Source: Diplonema papillatum (taxonomy: Eukaryota > Euglenozoa > Diplonemea > Diplonemida > Diplonemidae). From it: a stretch of DNA of 64,000 bases. Position numbers and translations under genes: made by a program. Below, in pieces: positions 22,401 through 31,754 of the stretch. The stretch is taken from the NCBI GenBank assembly GCA_030068145.1, contig JAPJBO010000739.1, positions 1-64,000 on the forward strand. Direction: 5' to 3'. The notes under the pieces are model-generated. The model was not told the origin of the DNA, did not search any database, and was given only the letters and a program-made list of their open reading frames with translations. Position 1 is the first letter of the stretch. Every line of letters begins with the position of its first letter.

Positions 22401-23572
22401 TCGCCGGCCGACCGGCGGAGCAAGCCGGGAACGGACGCAAACGGCGGACCCGCCCCCGAAACCCCCGCAGGCGACGGGGCCCGGTCGAAAGCGCCGCCGC
22501 CCCAGCGGAGCAGCCGCCGCCCAGCAGCGGCAGCGGAGGGAGACGCAGGAAGCCCGCCGGCCGCGGCGACAGCCCCTGACGGACAGTCCTGCTGTTCTCG
22601 GACGGGCGAGTGGGAAGCTTGCCCTGGGCGGTGCCCCGAAACTTGCCGTTGGGGGCGCAGATCTGACGGATAGCCCCTGAGGTCCCGCTGTTCCCGGACG
22701 GGCGAGTGGGAAGTTTGCCCGGATCGCAGGTCTCGCAGGTGGCCCCAGGAGCCGTGTCGCCCACGGTCGGGCGAGTGGGAAACTGGCGCGCCCAGGCACC
22801 CCCGCGAAGGTGTCCCAGAGTCGGCCATTTCCGCTGGACTTCCGGCGGCCTCGCCGCTGCAGCGTGAGGGCAGCGGGGAGAACAAGTGCGGCCTGCGACG
22901 CGCCTGCCGCGCCGGCGTCAGGTCCCAGGGGCCCTGCCGTTCACGGTCGGGCGAGCGGGAAACTGGCCCAGGGCGCAGATCTGACGAATAGCCCCCGGGG
23001 TCCCGCTGTTCTCGGACGGGCGAGTGGGAAGCTTGCCCGGATTGCAGGTCTTTCAGGTGGTCCCAGGGGCCGTGTCTTCCACGGCCGGGCGAGTGGGACA
23101 CTTGCCCAGGGCGCGGACCTGTCGGATACCCCACAACCTGCCCAGGACGCACATCTGGCTGGTAGCCCCGGGGGTCCTGTTCTCGGACGGGCGAGTGCGA
23201 AACTTGCCCGGATCGCGGGTCTCTCGGGCGGTCCCAGGAACCGTGCCGTCCACGGTCGGGCGAGTGGGAAGCTTGCCCTGGGCGCTGACGGCTCGGGAGT
23301 TGCTCCTGTTCTCGGACGGGGCGAAGCAAACCCCCCTGCCCGTCCCAGGGGCCCGACAGCCTGTTGGGCGAGCGAGGCTGCCGGCAGGGCTCCAGCAGGC
23401 TGAAGATGCGGGCCGTCTGCCGCTGCCGTGCCTCCTCCGCCTGCACGAGCGCGTCGGTGGCGCTTTCGAGTGCCGCGTCCACCCGCGCGGCCGGGGCCCA
23501 CTCCCGCGGTGGCATCGCGTTCCCTGCGGCGCCAGGGTCACTCCAGCACAGCGAGGACTGCTGCCGCCGCAC
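19484..23572 (-). CDS. Hypothetical low-complexity protein with C-terminal membrane anchor, 1362 aa
   Basis: A 4.1-kb open frame rich in Gly, Ala, Pro, Ser and Arg. Near the N-terminus, residues about 30-60 (RVDAALESATDALVQAEEAR) look like a short coiled coil. Then come repeat blocks: about 85-310 with units around GQVSHSPDRGRHG and SHSPVREQ; about 400-560 with GAGALGGCSSFVG units; a later block with AGAVLGDT units; one with SVHGGVPHGDGKQ units; and an acidic block near the end with EAGC(A/T)RDQNAGD. The last 25 residues (VFFRLAPASIVLLVLALAAG) form one hydrophobic helix after a basic stretch, as in tail-anchored proteins. Long frames also exist on the other strand because of high GC; I prefer this one for its length and orderly termini. 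No enzymatic domain is visible. Introns are possible but not needed. Confidence 0.6.
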   Translation of the reverse strand: MRRQQSSLCWSDPGAAGNAMPPREWAPAARVDAALESATDALVQAEEARQRQTARIFSLLEPCRQPRSPNRLSGPWDGQGGLLRPVREQEQLPSRQRPGQASHSPDRGRHGSWDRPRDPRSGQVSHSPVREQDPRGYQPDVRPGQVVGYPTGPRPGQVSHSPGRGRHGPWDHLKDLQSGQASHSPVREQRDPGGYSSDLRPGPVSRSPDRERQGPWDLTPARQARRRPHLFSPLPSRCSGEAAGSPAEMADSGTPSRGCLGAPVSHSPDRGRHGSWGHLRDLRSGQTSHSPVREQRDLRGYPSDLRPQRQVSGHRPGQASHSPVREQQDCPSGAVAAAGGLPASPSAAAAGRRLLRWGGGAFDRAPSPAGVSGAGPPFASVPGLLRRSAGDSPRAPGHAPLQWMRNVPHANLFGAGALGGRSSFVGSLSSASPRGVPAACVGASAPSGHLIGAGALGGCSSFVGIVVPAACAGASASSGHIFGAGALGGCSSFVGDESSASPRVAPAACVGASASSAVPRGNPWFGVGAQGGRSCFVGSACAAGASALSANVSASSRAPPPAGGGPGFLADTPRSSGGFRGPCGAGGGPDGRESAAGAAFRGANSDGGLLSPPPRAPQLVMTPSRIAKQWPASAEPGHTQRSAPSPTAREPAVEAALRSGPGRPQDKCRESYTAKSRQPDKDDMSTCAAAAQRCRASERVHSGGSADTVSPPASVNRRTSIPPHRGCRSSTYRGQDGVPTSAPSSSAGLSSTPSQGAGRRAPAPNGIGTASGSALNSLASLRTSRVGGPEAGASGPGSKSASSASQCASDVDRGTGVQSRAASGSDLRSSSSLGRCTTASSVPGPDSDRTSLQQPDGLGAGAAREPVPIGLQAGAVLGDTINLQQPAGLQAGAVLGDTTDRHQPVVGPGAGAVLGDVTNLPHRVPKTQRSLGGKGPSTDCGGPRREAGGSASTLEPTPPPAGRRRAPDAGRGVQVPRRASFAAVAARNLLSPPVAAAGPGGGVKGGLPCAAGGGEAPEKGAGCSDTGSAPHGDGKQVGEAGRASDSVHGGVPHGDGKQEGEACRASDSVHGGVPHGDGKQEGEACRASYSIHGATPGGGREDSPEGTVAGRASEAADPLPLQKDGRLQLENQAEEEDPRHSEGIVFQNANPAHDGRDESSVHPPAQGGRLRENAADLIQEPDASSGGYDGERDAIVPKAERTGDEDAGDFNTCTNEDDVNDGDRNSERYGIPCIREAGCARDQNAGDVEGGDEDIERDGVSHSQEAGCTRDKNVDDETGQSHCAPLSSSPIRRLVHPRSSVLNPMQPASSYGDYDSMPTHRPPARTRRPRALSLSKRVFFRLAPASIVLLVLALAAGLFQQV

Positions 23573-24300
23573 TGAGCGTGGAAGATCGCGTCGAGAAGGC
23601 CTTGTTCACGTGATCGTGGGACTGCTGCCGCCGCACTGAGCGTGGAAGATCGCGTCGAGAAGGCCTTGTTCACGTGATCGTGGGACTGCTGCCGCCGCAC
23701 TGAGCGTGGAAGATCGCGTCGAGAAGGCCTTGTTCACGTGATCGTGGGACTGCTGCCGCCGCACTGAGCGTGGAAGATCGCGTCGAGAAGGCCTTGTTCA
23801 CGTGATCGTGGGACTGCTGCCGCCGCACTGAGCGTGGAAGATCGCGTCGAGAAGGCCTTGTTCACGTGATCGTGGGACTGCTGCCGCCGCACTGAGCGTG
23901 GAAGATCGCGTCGAGAAGGCCTTGTTCACGTGATCGTGGGACTGCTGCCGCCGCACTGAGCGTGGAAGATCGCGTCGAGAAGGCCTTGTTCACGTGATCG
24001 TGGGACTGCTGCCGCCGCACTGAGCGTGGAAGATCGCGTCGAGAAGGCCTTGTTCACGTGATCGTGGGACTGCTGCCGCCGCACTGAGCGTGGAAGATCG
24101 CGTCGAGAAGGCCTTGTTCACGTGATCGTGGGACTGCTGCCGCCGCACTGAGCGTGGAAGATCGCGTCGAGAAGCCCTTGTTCACGTGATCGTGGGACTG
24201 CTGCCGCCGCACTGAGCGTGGAAGATCGCGTCGAGAAGGCCTTGTTCACGTGATAGTGGGCCTGCTGCCGCCAGACTGAGCGTGGAAGAACGCGTCGAGA
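23555..24300. repeat. 64-bp tandem minisatellite, about 11-12 copies
   Basis: GCGTGGAAGATCGCGTCGAG recurs every 64 bp (23576, 23640, 23704 and on). Copies are almost identical except the last two near 24175-24300. 64 is not a multiple of three, so any frame rotates between units. The array overlaps the first codons of the 1362-aa frame on the minus strand and occupies its immediate upstream region. Confidence 0.97.
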
Positions 24301-25192
24301 ATTCCTTGATCCCGTGGCCGATGAATAAGGTGTACGGGGGGCCAGAGTTAGTAGGCACGGGTGTGAGTCCGAGAGCGGCGGTAGCGTGGGCACCTTGAGA
24401 AACAGCCACGGTGTGCCGCTCTCAAAACTTTGCTTTTTTTGATACGATGCGCACCAACGGTTGTTTCTGCGGAGCAAAGGCGTTCGCGGCTGGACGTTCT
24501 GCTCTGGTTTCGCGCCTTGCAAACTCTTTCCTGCTTCTCTGCCCGGGTGATTACTTTGGGTCGCCGCCCCACCCGCCCCGCGCCCTGCGTAAGTGTGTGT
24601 GGGTGATCCAAGTGAGTCGGAATCGTCTGGTATCAGTGGTGACGAGGCTTGCTTTCTGTTTGGAGGGCTGAGTGCAGGGAACGCTCAATGTCCATGTGTT
24701 CAGAGATCGGGTCAAGCGCGGGCCTCAGTGACGTCGACCATCCTACGTCGTGGCGTTGTTGATGTAGGGTGGGATCCTCGCTGTACCTCCTTCCCGAATA
24801 GTTGTCACTTTCAACACCATTCTCAACAACCACTGCCGTTCTAGCGTGCTCTGTGGGTCCTGCAGCAAGTTCTGCGGGAAACTCCACGACGTTGTTCTGT
24901 CCAAATTCGGTTGCTCCAGACTGGGTTCTGGCTTAGAGGTGTCCAGTGGTAGCATCGCGGCTCTGTCCGATCAAACACTACCCGTATTGAAACGCGGACC
25001 AAGGGGTCTAACTCGTGTGCGAGGCTTAGGGTGTCAACCCCGCAAGCCGCACTGAAAGGGAGACTTGCAAATCCTTGAGGACGCAGCCCGATCCGAATTC
25101 ACTGGAAAGGGAATTGAGGTCAAACACACTTGTTGGGACCGAATGATGGTGAACTGTGCCTGGACAGGGCGAATCCGGGGGAAACCCTGGAC
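24301..25192. other. Non-genic stretch
   Basis: No gene recognised. Several 60-90-codon frames exist on both strands without motifs or repeats that support them. Confidence 0.5.
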
Positions 25193-25381
25193 GTGTATGA
25201 GCCGGTCCGTCCCTATCTCTTTAAACTGCATCGAAGTGCCTGCCGCTGTTTATCACAGCGAATCACGGTCCACCGCGGTCTATCAGGTCCATCCCTAGTC
25301 CCTAGAGCTGCATCGAATTGCCCGGTGCTGTATTCTTCGGTCTATCACGGTCTATCAAGAGGGGATAGACGGCTCAGTGTA
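25193..25381. mobile_element. MITE copy 1 with 5-bp target-site duplication
   Basis: The element is 25198-25376 (179 bp). It begins TGAGCCGGTC and ends GGCTCA, with imperfect inverted ends of about 20-25 bp (TGAGCCGGTCCGTCCCTATC against the complement of the right end). It is flanked by identical GTGTA at 25193-25197 and 25377-25381. It has no coding capacity. A second copy at 27945-28088 lies in the opposite orientation. Confidence 0.88.
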
Positions 25382-26110
25382 GGTACCAGGGACTAAAAAT
25401 GGGAGTTCCTCTCGAACTATCCTCGGGTTGCCGTCCGTCGGAATGCGCTGGCCCGATGGGCTCTCTCTGTCAGTAGGGCAAACCCAAGCTGTCTCACGAC
25501 GGTCTAAACCCAGCTCGCGTTCTCTGTTGGTGGAATTGCCCTTTGACAGGCCTCTCATCTCATCTTTAAGACGCGGCTGCCACTCACGTTCCCTGTGTGG
25601 GTGGAGATACCTTGCAGTTTGCGGGCTGTTTCTAGAGGTCGCGCTCCCAGTGATGAGCGCAAGTGCTCGTTCGCCGCCTGCTGGTATTCAGAAGGACCCC
25701 TCGCATCAAGACCTGTGCTCTATGAACGGTGGTAATGGTGCCTTGCAAGTAATCTCTTCATCGGGATGAAAGCGCTTACACGCACGCCATACGCATACAC
25801 CGATGCTACCGTGAACAAACCAGCGTGCCAAAGCAGGCGTTCGCCGTGAATGATGGTGGGCACAGCAAACCCGCAAAGGGTGGCAGAAAAGGAAAATGGA
25901 GTAACCGGTTGCGTTGACTGCTGGGAGCGGCTAGTGTGCTGTGAAGAGCAGATGAAACGTGGGGTGCATGTGTGTGCGTGTGTGTGTGTGTGGTGGTCCC
26001 GGCCCGGAGAATTGAGGCGCCTGTGCTCTGTGCTGCACCTGTGCAATCGCATCGATTTGTTTTTAGAGTTGAAGTTCGCTTGAGAATCCATTTTCTAGCA
26101 TTATTTTGAG
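25382..26110. other. Non-genic stretch with GT-rich tract
   Basis: No gene recognised. A short GT-rich microsatellite lies at about 25968-25995. Confidence 0.5.
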
Positions 26111-26116
26111 AATCCA

Positions 26117-26335
26117 TTTTCGTATAAGCACCTGCCCGTGTAGGAAATACTTGGGGCGACCGCAAGTTGCGAAATCTCGAATATTGCGATAGTGTGGTAC
26201 TCATCGGCATGCCGATGACTCCCCACTATCGCAACAATATTCCAATCTCGAAGCTCGTTGGTGCTGTAGCCCACACGAAACACAGGTAACCCTGGTTTTA
26301 GTGGCGGGCGTAAGCATTCAACAAGGTGGTGTGTG
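26117..26335 (-). repeat. Dispersed repeat R1, copy c, carrying a nested foldback
   Basis: Inverted copy of R1 (TATAAGCACCTGCCC to GGGCGTAAGCATTCAACAA). Relative to the other copies it contains an extra foldback at about 26175-26250: GCGATAGTG arms around the perfect palindrome CATCGGCATGCCGATG. The insert is bordered by AATCTCGAA on both sides, a 9-bp direct repeat like a Mutator-type target duplication. Confidence 0.75.
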
Positions 26336-26549
26336 CAGGTTATTTACTTGGTCTCCCTGGCTTGCAAACCCAGGGTCGAAAAGATGATACGGAACCGAAG
26401 TCCCCGGGAAAAGCACGAAAAGGTTCTGACAGCACGAACAGGGCTGCAAAGGAGCTCAAACAGGCGGGCACAGCGTGATGAGGTGATAGCAGGTAGGGAT
26501 TTCAATATTTTGGGATTCTGTCTGTAGGTACCTGCTACACGGGAGCCAA

Positions 26550-26795
26550 GTTTCACGTGTTCGGCGGTACTGCAGAGCCACGGGCCTACGGTCAAGTGGC
26601 TACCGATTTCCCAAACTAAAGCATCAAGGCGTCGGGCACCTTGGGGCTTGGCGCTCGCGCTGAACACAAGCTCGTCGAGACGGTCAGCCACAGGGCAGAG
26701 CGGACGGGGTTGTAGCATTGAGCTGCCTCCGACTCAAGCTTTGGTTACGTTTGCTGGACCAGGAGCGGCCTTTTTCTTCTTCTTCTAGTACACTT
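26550..26795 (+). repeat. Dispersed repeat R2, copy a
   Basis: About 240 bp nearly identical to 31077-31330, sharing CGGCGGTACTGCAGAGCCAC and CGAGACGGTCAGCCACAGGG. Both end in a CTTCTTCTTC-type pyrimidine tract. On the minus strand both copies keep a matching frame of about 50 residues (PLCPVADRLDELVFSASAKP), which may be a remnant of a coding unit I cannot name. Confidence 0.85.
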
Positions 26796-26799
26796 GTAC

Positions 26800-27935
26800 T
26801 GACGGGATCATTTTCCTGAACAACAGTCGCACATGAAAAGAGAAAACGAAGCCAACGAAAACGTGCTAACGCAGGAACCTTAGGGGCTCGGTTCTTCTTT
26901 TTCTTCTTCTTCTGGGGTCTGTCGTGGTGTTGCTGGAGATTTGAGGCACGCCAACCAAAGAAAATGCAGTCAGATTTCGGGCTCGACCGTTTTTGAACAT
27001 GTCTTTCGCTTTCCTTCCCGGCGTTTAACAAATCCTGCGGCCAGGACCAGCAACTGTTACCGTAACTGGAATAATGTTGACTGAAGCTGGAACGGGTAAA
27101 TGACAGACTGGGCAACCCCTGGGACTCCCGGGGGGACAGGACCAATTTTGGGGGTCCCAGGTTTTACCCGGTTAATACTCTCCTCCTCGCCCGTCTCGCT
27201 GCTCCGTACTCGCTGCTCTCGTCCTTGCTGCTGCGTGATGTCAGATTGATGGTGCGTAACAAACGTAGAAAGGTCATGCAGAGATTCTCGTGTGTATGCC
27301 ACGAACTTCTTCTCACAAGCGAGGGGTAAAATTACGGTGTTCTTCTCGAGAGCGACGGGGTAATAACCTTTGTACAAGTGTTAGTTCTCGTCGGAATAGT
27401 ATTAATCTTCTAAGATCTTCGATCTTATACGACGAAAAAAAACCGTACACCGCGAGAGTAGGAGAAAGTAGAAAGGGAAACTAGAGTTTTCGTTGACCAC
27501 ACTACCCTGAGCCCAATCCTGGACGTGGTTTCAGGTGGCAAATTTGGCAAATGATCATGATCAGAAGGTCCTACTTGGGCGGTTCAGTTTCCTCACACAT
27601 TGCATGTGGCTAAAAAAAAAAAAAAAAAAAAGGTCTGTGCACGGCCCGCGTTATTTTTTTTTCCTCTGGCTTTGCAGGAGCCAACGTCCTCCAAAAAGCT
27701 TTTCGCCAGAAGTCACTGTGGCTAAAAGTCTTTGCACACGGGTGTCTAGAGGTTGATTTTCACATGGGGAAATGGTCCGGAGGGTTGGAGTTGAGACTAT
27801 ATTTTCTCAGCTCTTTTCCCAGGGGTCCTTCGTTTGGCAGATACACAAGAATCTTTGCTTCGTGCGGACGCACAAGATTATTTGCATGGCCATTCTACGT
27901 TTGCTTTGCTTCGTCGCCGCTGCTTTTCGTAGGTG
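26800..27935. other. Non-genic stretch
   Basis: 26815-26890 is an inverted fragment of R3 (compare 28483-28570). A poly-A run lies near 27613-27630. No gene recognised. Confidence 0.45.
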
Positions 27936-27939
27936 GGAT

Positions 27940-28093
27940 CAGACTGAGCCGGTCCATCTCCTCTTGATAGACCGTGATGGCAATTCGATGCAGCTCTAGG
28001 AACTAGGGATGGACATGGTGGACTGTGATTCACTGCGATAAACAGCGGCAGGCACGTTTCAAGAGATAGATAGGGATAGACCGGCTCACAGAC
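27940..28093. mobile_element. MITE copy 2 with 5-bp target-site duplication
   Basis: The element is 27945-28088 (144 bp), TGAGCCGGTCC to GACCGGCTCA, inverted relative to the copy at 25198. It is flanked by identical CAGAC at 27940-27944 and 28089-28093. Two copies with different perfect 5-bp flanks fix the ends of the family. Confidence 0.9.
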
Positions 28094-28363
28094 GGCCAAC
28101 ACTCTCCTCCTCGCACTGCTGAAGCACCTGTGTACACGGCGGAAACAAGGCGGGACCGACCCACTGGGGGGAAAGATATCTAGCGTTATTTGTAGATTAG
28201 AAGGTCGGTATTTTAAAGTCTCCGGTTGACCGTAGAGGCTTGGGTATGCCGCTCGTTTATATCTATTAGTTCGGTGGTTTGTAAAAATCCTGCCAGTCAT
28301 GTATGTTTGATGCTAGCAGCAAGTCTTCTTGGGAGAGAAGAATTGATCAAGAACATTTCCGGA

Positions 28364-28560
28364 GTTGGGGCTTGCACTGATAAACGAAGCAACGGACGAT
28401 CAGCATCAACTGGCGATGAAAATGATAAGGCAAAAGTTTCTTGTTCTTCGCGTGTACAGGGTATAAACCTCTCTGGGGGGGGTTTTCCTGTATTAGCACT
28501 TTTTCGTTGGCTTCGTTTTCTCTTTCATGTGCAACCGTTGTTCCGGAAATGTTCCCGTCA
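28364..28560 (+). repeat. Dispersed repeat R3
   Basis: Matches 16070-16240 and, inverted, 26815-26890. Shared segments include GGGCTTGCACTGATAA, TTCGTTGGCTTCGTTTTCTC and ATGTGCAACCGTTGTTCC. No coding capacity seen. Confidence 0.65.
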
Positions 28561-28654
28561 GTACAGATGTAGTGTTAAACCCCCTCCCCCTTTGCACTAA
28601 TAAAACTTTGTTTAGAGTGAAACTTCGCTTGAAACTCCAGGGGTTTAAAGAGTT

Positions 28655-28846
28655 TTTGTATAAGCACCTGCTTTGTAGGAAATACTTGAGGAGGCTGCCA
28701 GCTGCAAAAGATCAAATGAGGTAAATGTGTGCAGCCCACACGAAACACAGGTTCAGTGGCGGGCGTAAGCGTTCAACAAAAAAGACCCACTTTGTAGTTG
28801 TATTGTTTCTCCCCCTCTAGCCTCCTTCGAAGTAAGCACAAGGCAG
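28655..28846 (-). repeat. Dispersed repeat R1, copy b
   Basis: Inverted R1 copy from TTTGTATAAGCACCTGC to GAAGTAAGCACAAGGCA. It directly abuts the foldback element at 28852. Confidence 0.75.
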
Positions 28847-28851
28847 CCCCT

Positions 28852-29030
28852 CGAGTATTTTTCGACGTCATCCCATACTGTATGCCGGCCCCTAAACCCT
28901 GTCTGTGCGGCCGAAAACGGGCCAAGTGGAGGTAAGGGGGCCTCAGAAGGCCTACAAGTGGTCCCAGATGGGGTTTCGGGGCCAGTAAGGGGTGACGTCG
29001 AAAAGTATTTTATTAGTGCAAAGGGGAGGG
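28852..29030. mobile_element. Short foldback (MITE-like) related to the 45.6-47.1 kb element
   Basis: Roughly 170 bp with inverted ends: TTTTTCGACGTCATCCCATA on the left, and GGGGTGACGTCGAAAAGTAT on the right, followed by TTTATTAGTGCAAAGGGG. The same CTTTGCACTAATAAA end and CCATACTGGCCCC block occur in the long inverted repeats at 45.63 and 47.09 kb, so this looks like a shortened relative. Confidence 0.65.
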
Positions 29031-29039
29031 GGGGGGGTT

Positions 29040-31070
29040 GCAAGAACGTGCTTGGAATGGGTATGTGCTCAACACCGCACTGGTCCTGTCTGCGCCGTGT
29101 TTCGGTCCTTTAAGCCACGGGCACATAAGGCAGACCATCATCAGCGCGGAACCTGAGTGTCTGCAGACAGGGCTGCAGTGTGAGTCTGGTTTGTCAGGCG
29201 GCTGTTCGTAGCTCGTCACAGCCAGGACCACCCGTGCTACTAGAGCACAGGCGAATCCGTCACGGGGAGAAGGCCCCTACAACCGTGTCTGAGCAATCAG
29301 TTAAGGCGGAGGGGGTTTGGGCGTCGTCTCATGTGAGTAAACGAGAAAAAGGGGCCGGAAAGGGGAATGGCTATGATTGTGGCTCGTTACCAATCGCCAC
29401 GGGGCACCACTTTCGCAGGATGAAAGTGGTTGTGCTTTCTCGACGAAGACCATGTAACCATTCGATGCAAAATCTATTGGCGCAATTCCTTCCATTGGAC
29501 AAGTGACACTCGCTGATTGTTGTAGCACACGTCGTTTTCTCTTAACACGGGGGGGGGGTGGGTGGGATATGTATTGTATGGAGCATTGAAGGCTCGGGTT
29601 TCACGTCTTGCTTCTGAGGATGAGTGGATGGTTTGGAATATCGGCAGTCTCCCGACCAGCGTGTACGTTAATAAACAAACCTCTCTAAAGGGGAGAAAAG
29701 GGAATGGGGGGTAGAGTCCTGTCTTGGACGGCGCAGCGGAGTCCAGCCTCAGATGCTAAAGTAAAAGAGGATGTGCGTCCGAAAAACGGGCTGACATTTG
29801 CACGCGTGTTGACAAGTAGCAAACTTCAGCTCTAGTCCGGCTTCCGAGGCTGGACGCCCTTGTGGGCGGCGGTAAAGTAACGAAGCTCATCCGAGTGTTC
29901 TGAAGGTGAGATCACTCTGTCAAAGGACCGTACCACCTTGTAGTTACTAGCACCTTTGATTGGTGCCTCACAGAGTACCCCCGGTGGAGACAGGCGTGCG
30001 TTTTGTGCGTGCCGGCTGATCGATCTCCCACCTGTTTCCACCCTGTTTTGATTCAGGTGAGGAAATTCTGATCACCACCCAACCCACGCTGCCTAGGGGT
30101 TTCAGACTTATTGGGCAAACCCACGAGGTTGCTTGCGGTGCTCCCACACTTTGGCTTCCTCCGGCATTTCGGAGGTTGGCAGAAGCACCGGTTGCTATCT
30201 TTATCTGACACATTTTTCTTTTGCTATCTACCATCTACCCGGAGCGGAAAACTGGGTAGGACAAACACTGCTGTAGTCTACCTCCTGCATTGCCAATTGC
30301 CTCCGCGCTATTCTGTTTCGGAGGACCCCTGTGTGGGCGTATAGAATGGGACGATTTACATCGGTCGGATGACTGGCGACTTAGTTGCATTGCTTGCTTT
30401 CTTTTTCGTGCTTCCGACGACGAACGTTGGCGGTTTTTCTTTCTCGTTTCGAGCCAAACGCGTGCTTGGAATTGGGGCACAGAAACCTTTTTCTCCCCCA
30501 GTTTTTGCTCGTGCTCCGGTGCCTGCTCTTTTTCCTTCTTTCCTCCCTAATCCGTGCCTCGTAACACACAGCCGCCGAGCAACAGGAGGATCGGTGGGTA
30601 CCTTGGTTGATGGTCATTGGTGGTTTCGGCCATTGTCCACATACCTTACTTACGGTAGGCCCTCCTCCTTTTGTGCTTCCGGCGATTTTCGCTCAGTCAG
30701 CTACCTGTAACGGCGTTTTTTCCTTTTCACCGGTTCTGGGCACACACGCAAGGCCAGACAGCTTCATAGACGACACGCGGACGGCGCACTCGGGAGCGGG
30801 GGGGAAACTTAGTTTAATGTTTAGGCACAGAGGGGGAGTGAGGCAGGAGAAACAGGTCATATCTGCGCAAAACAATCGCTGAGCCCCTCCAGGGGCCGAA
30901 GACACGCAATGGCCCGTGGCGGCAATTGAGGGAGATAAAGAAGATAAAGGAGATAAAGAAGCGTGGGCAAACCGGGTGACGTCATCAGACGCCAGCAGGG
31001 TCGAGTCTAACCCACGTCCCCCGGCGTGTGGCCGCGTCGTTAGTATTTTTTTTTTACACGTGACGCTGAA
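29040..31070. other. Non-genic stretch
   Basis: No gene recognised across about 2 kb. Small frames are scattered on both strands. TGCGTGCCGGCTGATCG (30006-30022) matches fragments near 16386 and, inverted, 38090. AAGATAAAGGAGATAAAG near 30940 is a short direct repeat. Confidence 0.45.
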
Positions 31071-31076
31071 AACGAG

Positions 31077-31330
31077 CTTCACGTATTCGGCGGTACTGCA
31101 GAGCCACGGGCCTGCGGGTCAAGTGGCTACCAATTTCCCAAACTAAAGCATCAAGGCGTGGCGCACCTTGGGGCTTGGCGCTCGCGCTGAACACAAGCTC
31201 GTCGAGACGGTCAGCCACAGGGCAGAGCGGACGGGGTTGTGGCACTGTGCTGCCTCCGACTCAAGCCTTGCAAGCTGTGGTTGACCGTCACGTTCCTGAA
31301 GTACCAGGAGCGGCCATTTTCTTTTTCTTC
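31077..31330 (+). repeat. Dispersed repeat R2, copy b
   Basis: Second copy of the 240-bp repeat at 26550, same orientation, about 90 percent alike by eye. Confidence 0.85.
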
Positions 31331-31344
31331 TACTTCTTTCTACG

Positions 31345-31625
31345 CGTGACGCTGGTCGACCACTGCGGCGCCAACTGGAAAACGAGTTGTCGATAAGTGG
31401 TCGACCACCACTGGTCGGTCACTGCCTGGTCTATGGGCGACAACTGGAAAAAGAGTGGTCGACAAGTTGTCGACAAGTTGTCGACAAGTGGTCGACAAAT
31501 GGTCGACAAGTGGTCGACAAGTGGTCGACAAGTGGTCGACAAGTGGTCGACAAGTGGTCGACAAGTGGTCGACAAGTGGTCGATACGGGCCAGGCAGTGG
31601 CCGACCTGTGATCGACCATTCATCG
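31345..31625. repeat. 11-bp satellite built on the SalI-like palindrome GTCGAC
   Basis: The unit AAGTGGTCGAC (variants AAGTTGTCGAC, AAATGGTCGAC) is repeated about 12 times at about 31455-31580. Related, inverted and scattered copies lie on both sides (TGGTCGACCACCACTGG; TGGCCGACCTGTGATCGACC). Because 11 times 3 is 33, every frame reads an 11-residue repeat; I give these no coding weight. Confidence 0.93.
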
Positions 31626-31754
31626 ATCGCGGGCTCGATTCCGGAGAAGGAGCCTATGGTTGGCGCCCAAGCCTGACGCTATCGTAGCAAGCACGGTCTG
31701 CACGGATACGTCGGCCAAAGTGCAGCAGGTCTCGCTGGAAAGCTTGCCCCGGCT

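Noticed and set aside
20297-22680. Several long plus-strand frames (290-420 codons) opposite the 1362-aa gene
   Set aside because: They are GC-driven shadows: overlapping each other in different frames, made of the same repeats read backwards, and without orderly ends or a membrane anchor.
31387-31687. Frames with an 11-residue repeat (GRQVVDKWSTS)
   Set aside because: Arise in all frames of the 11-bp satellite.
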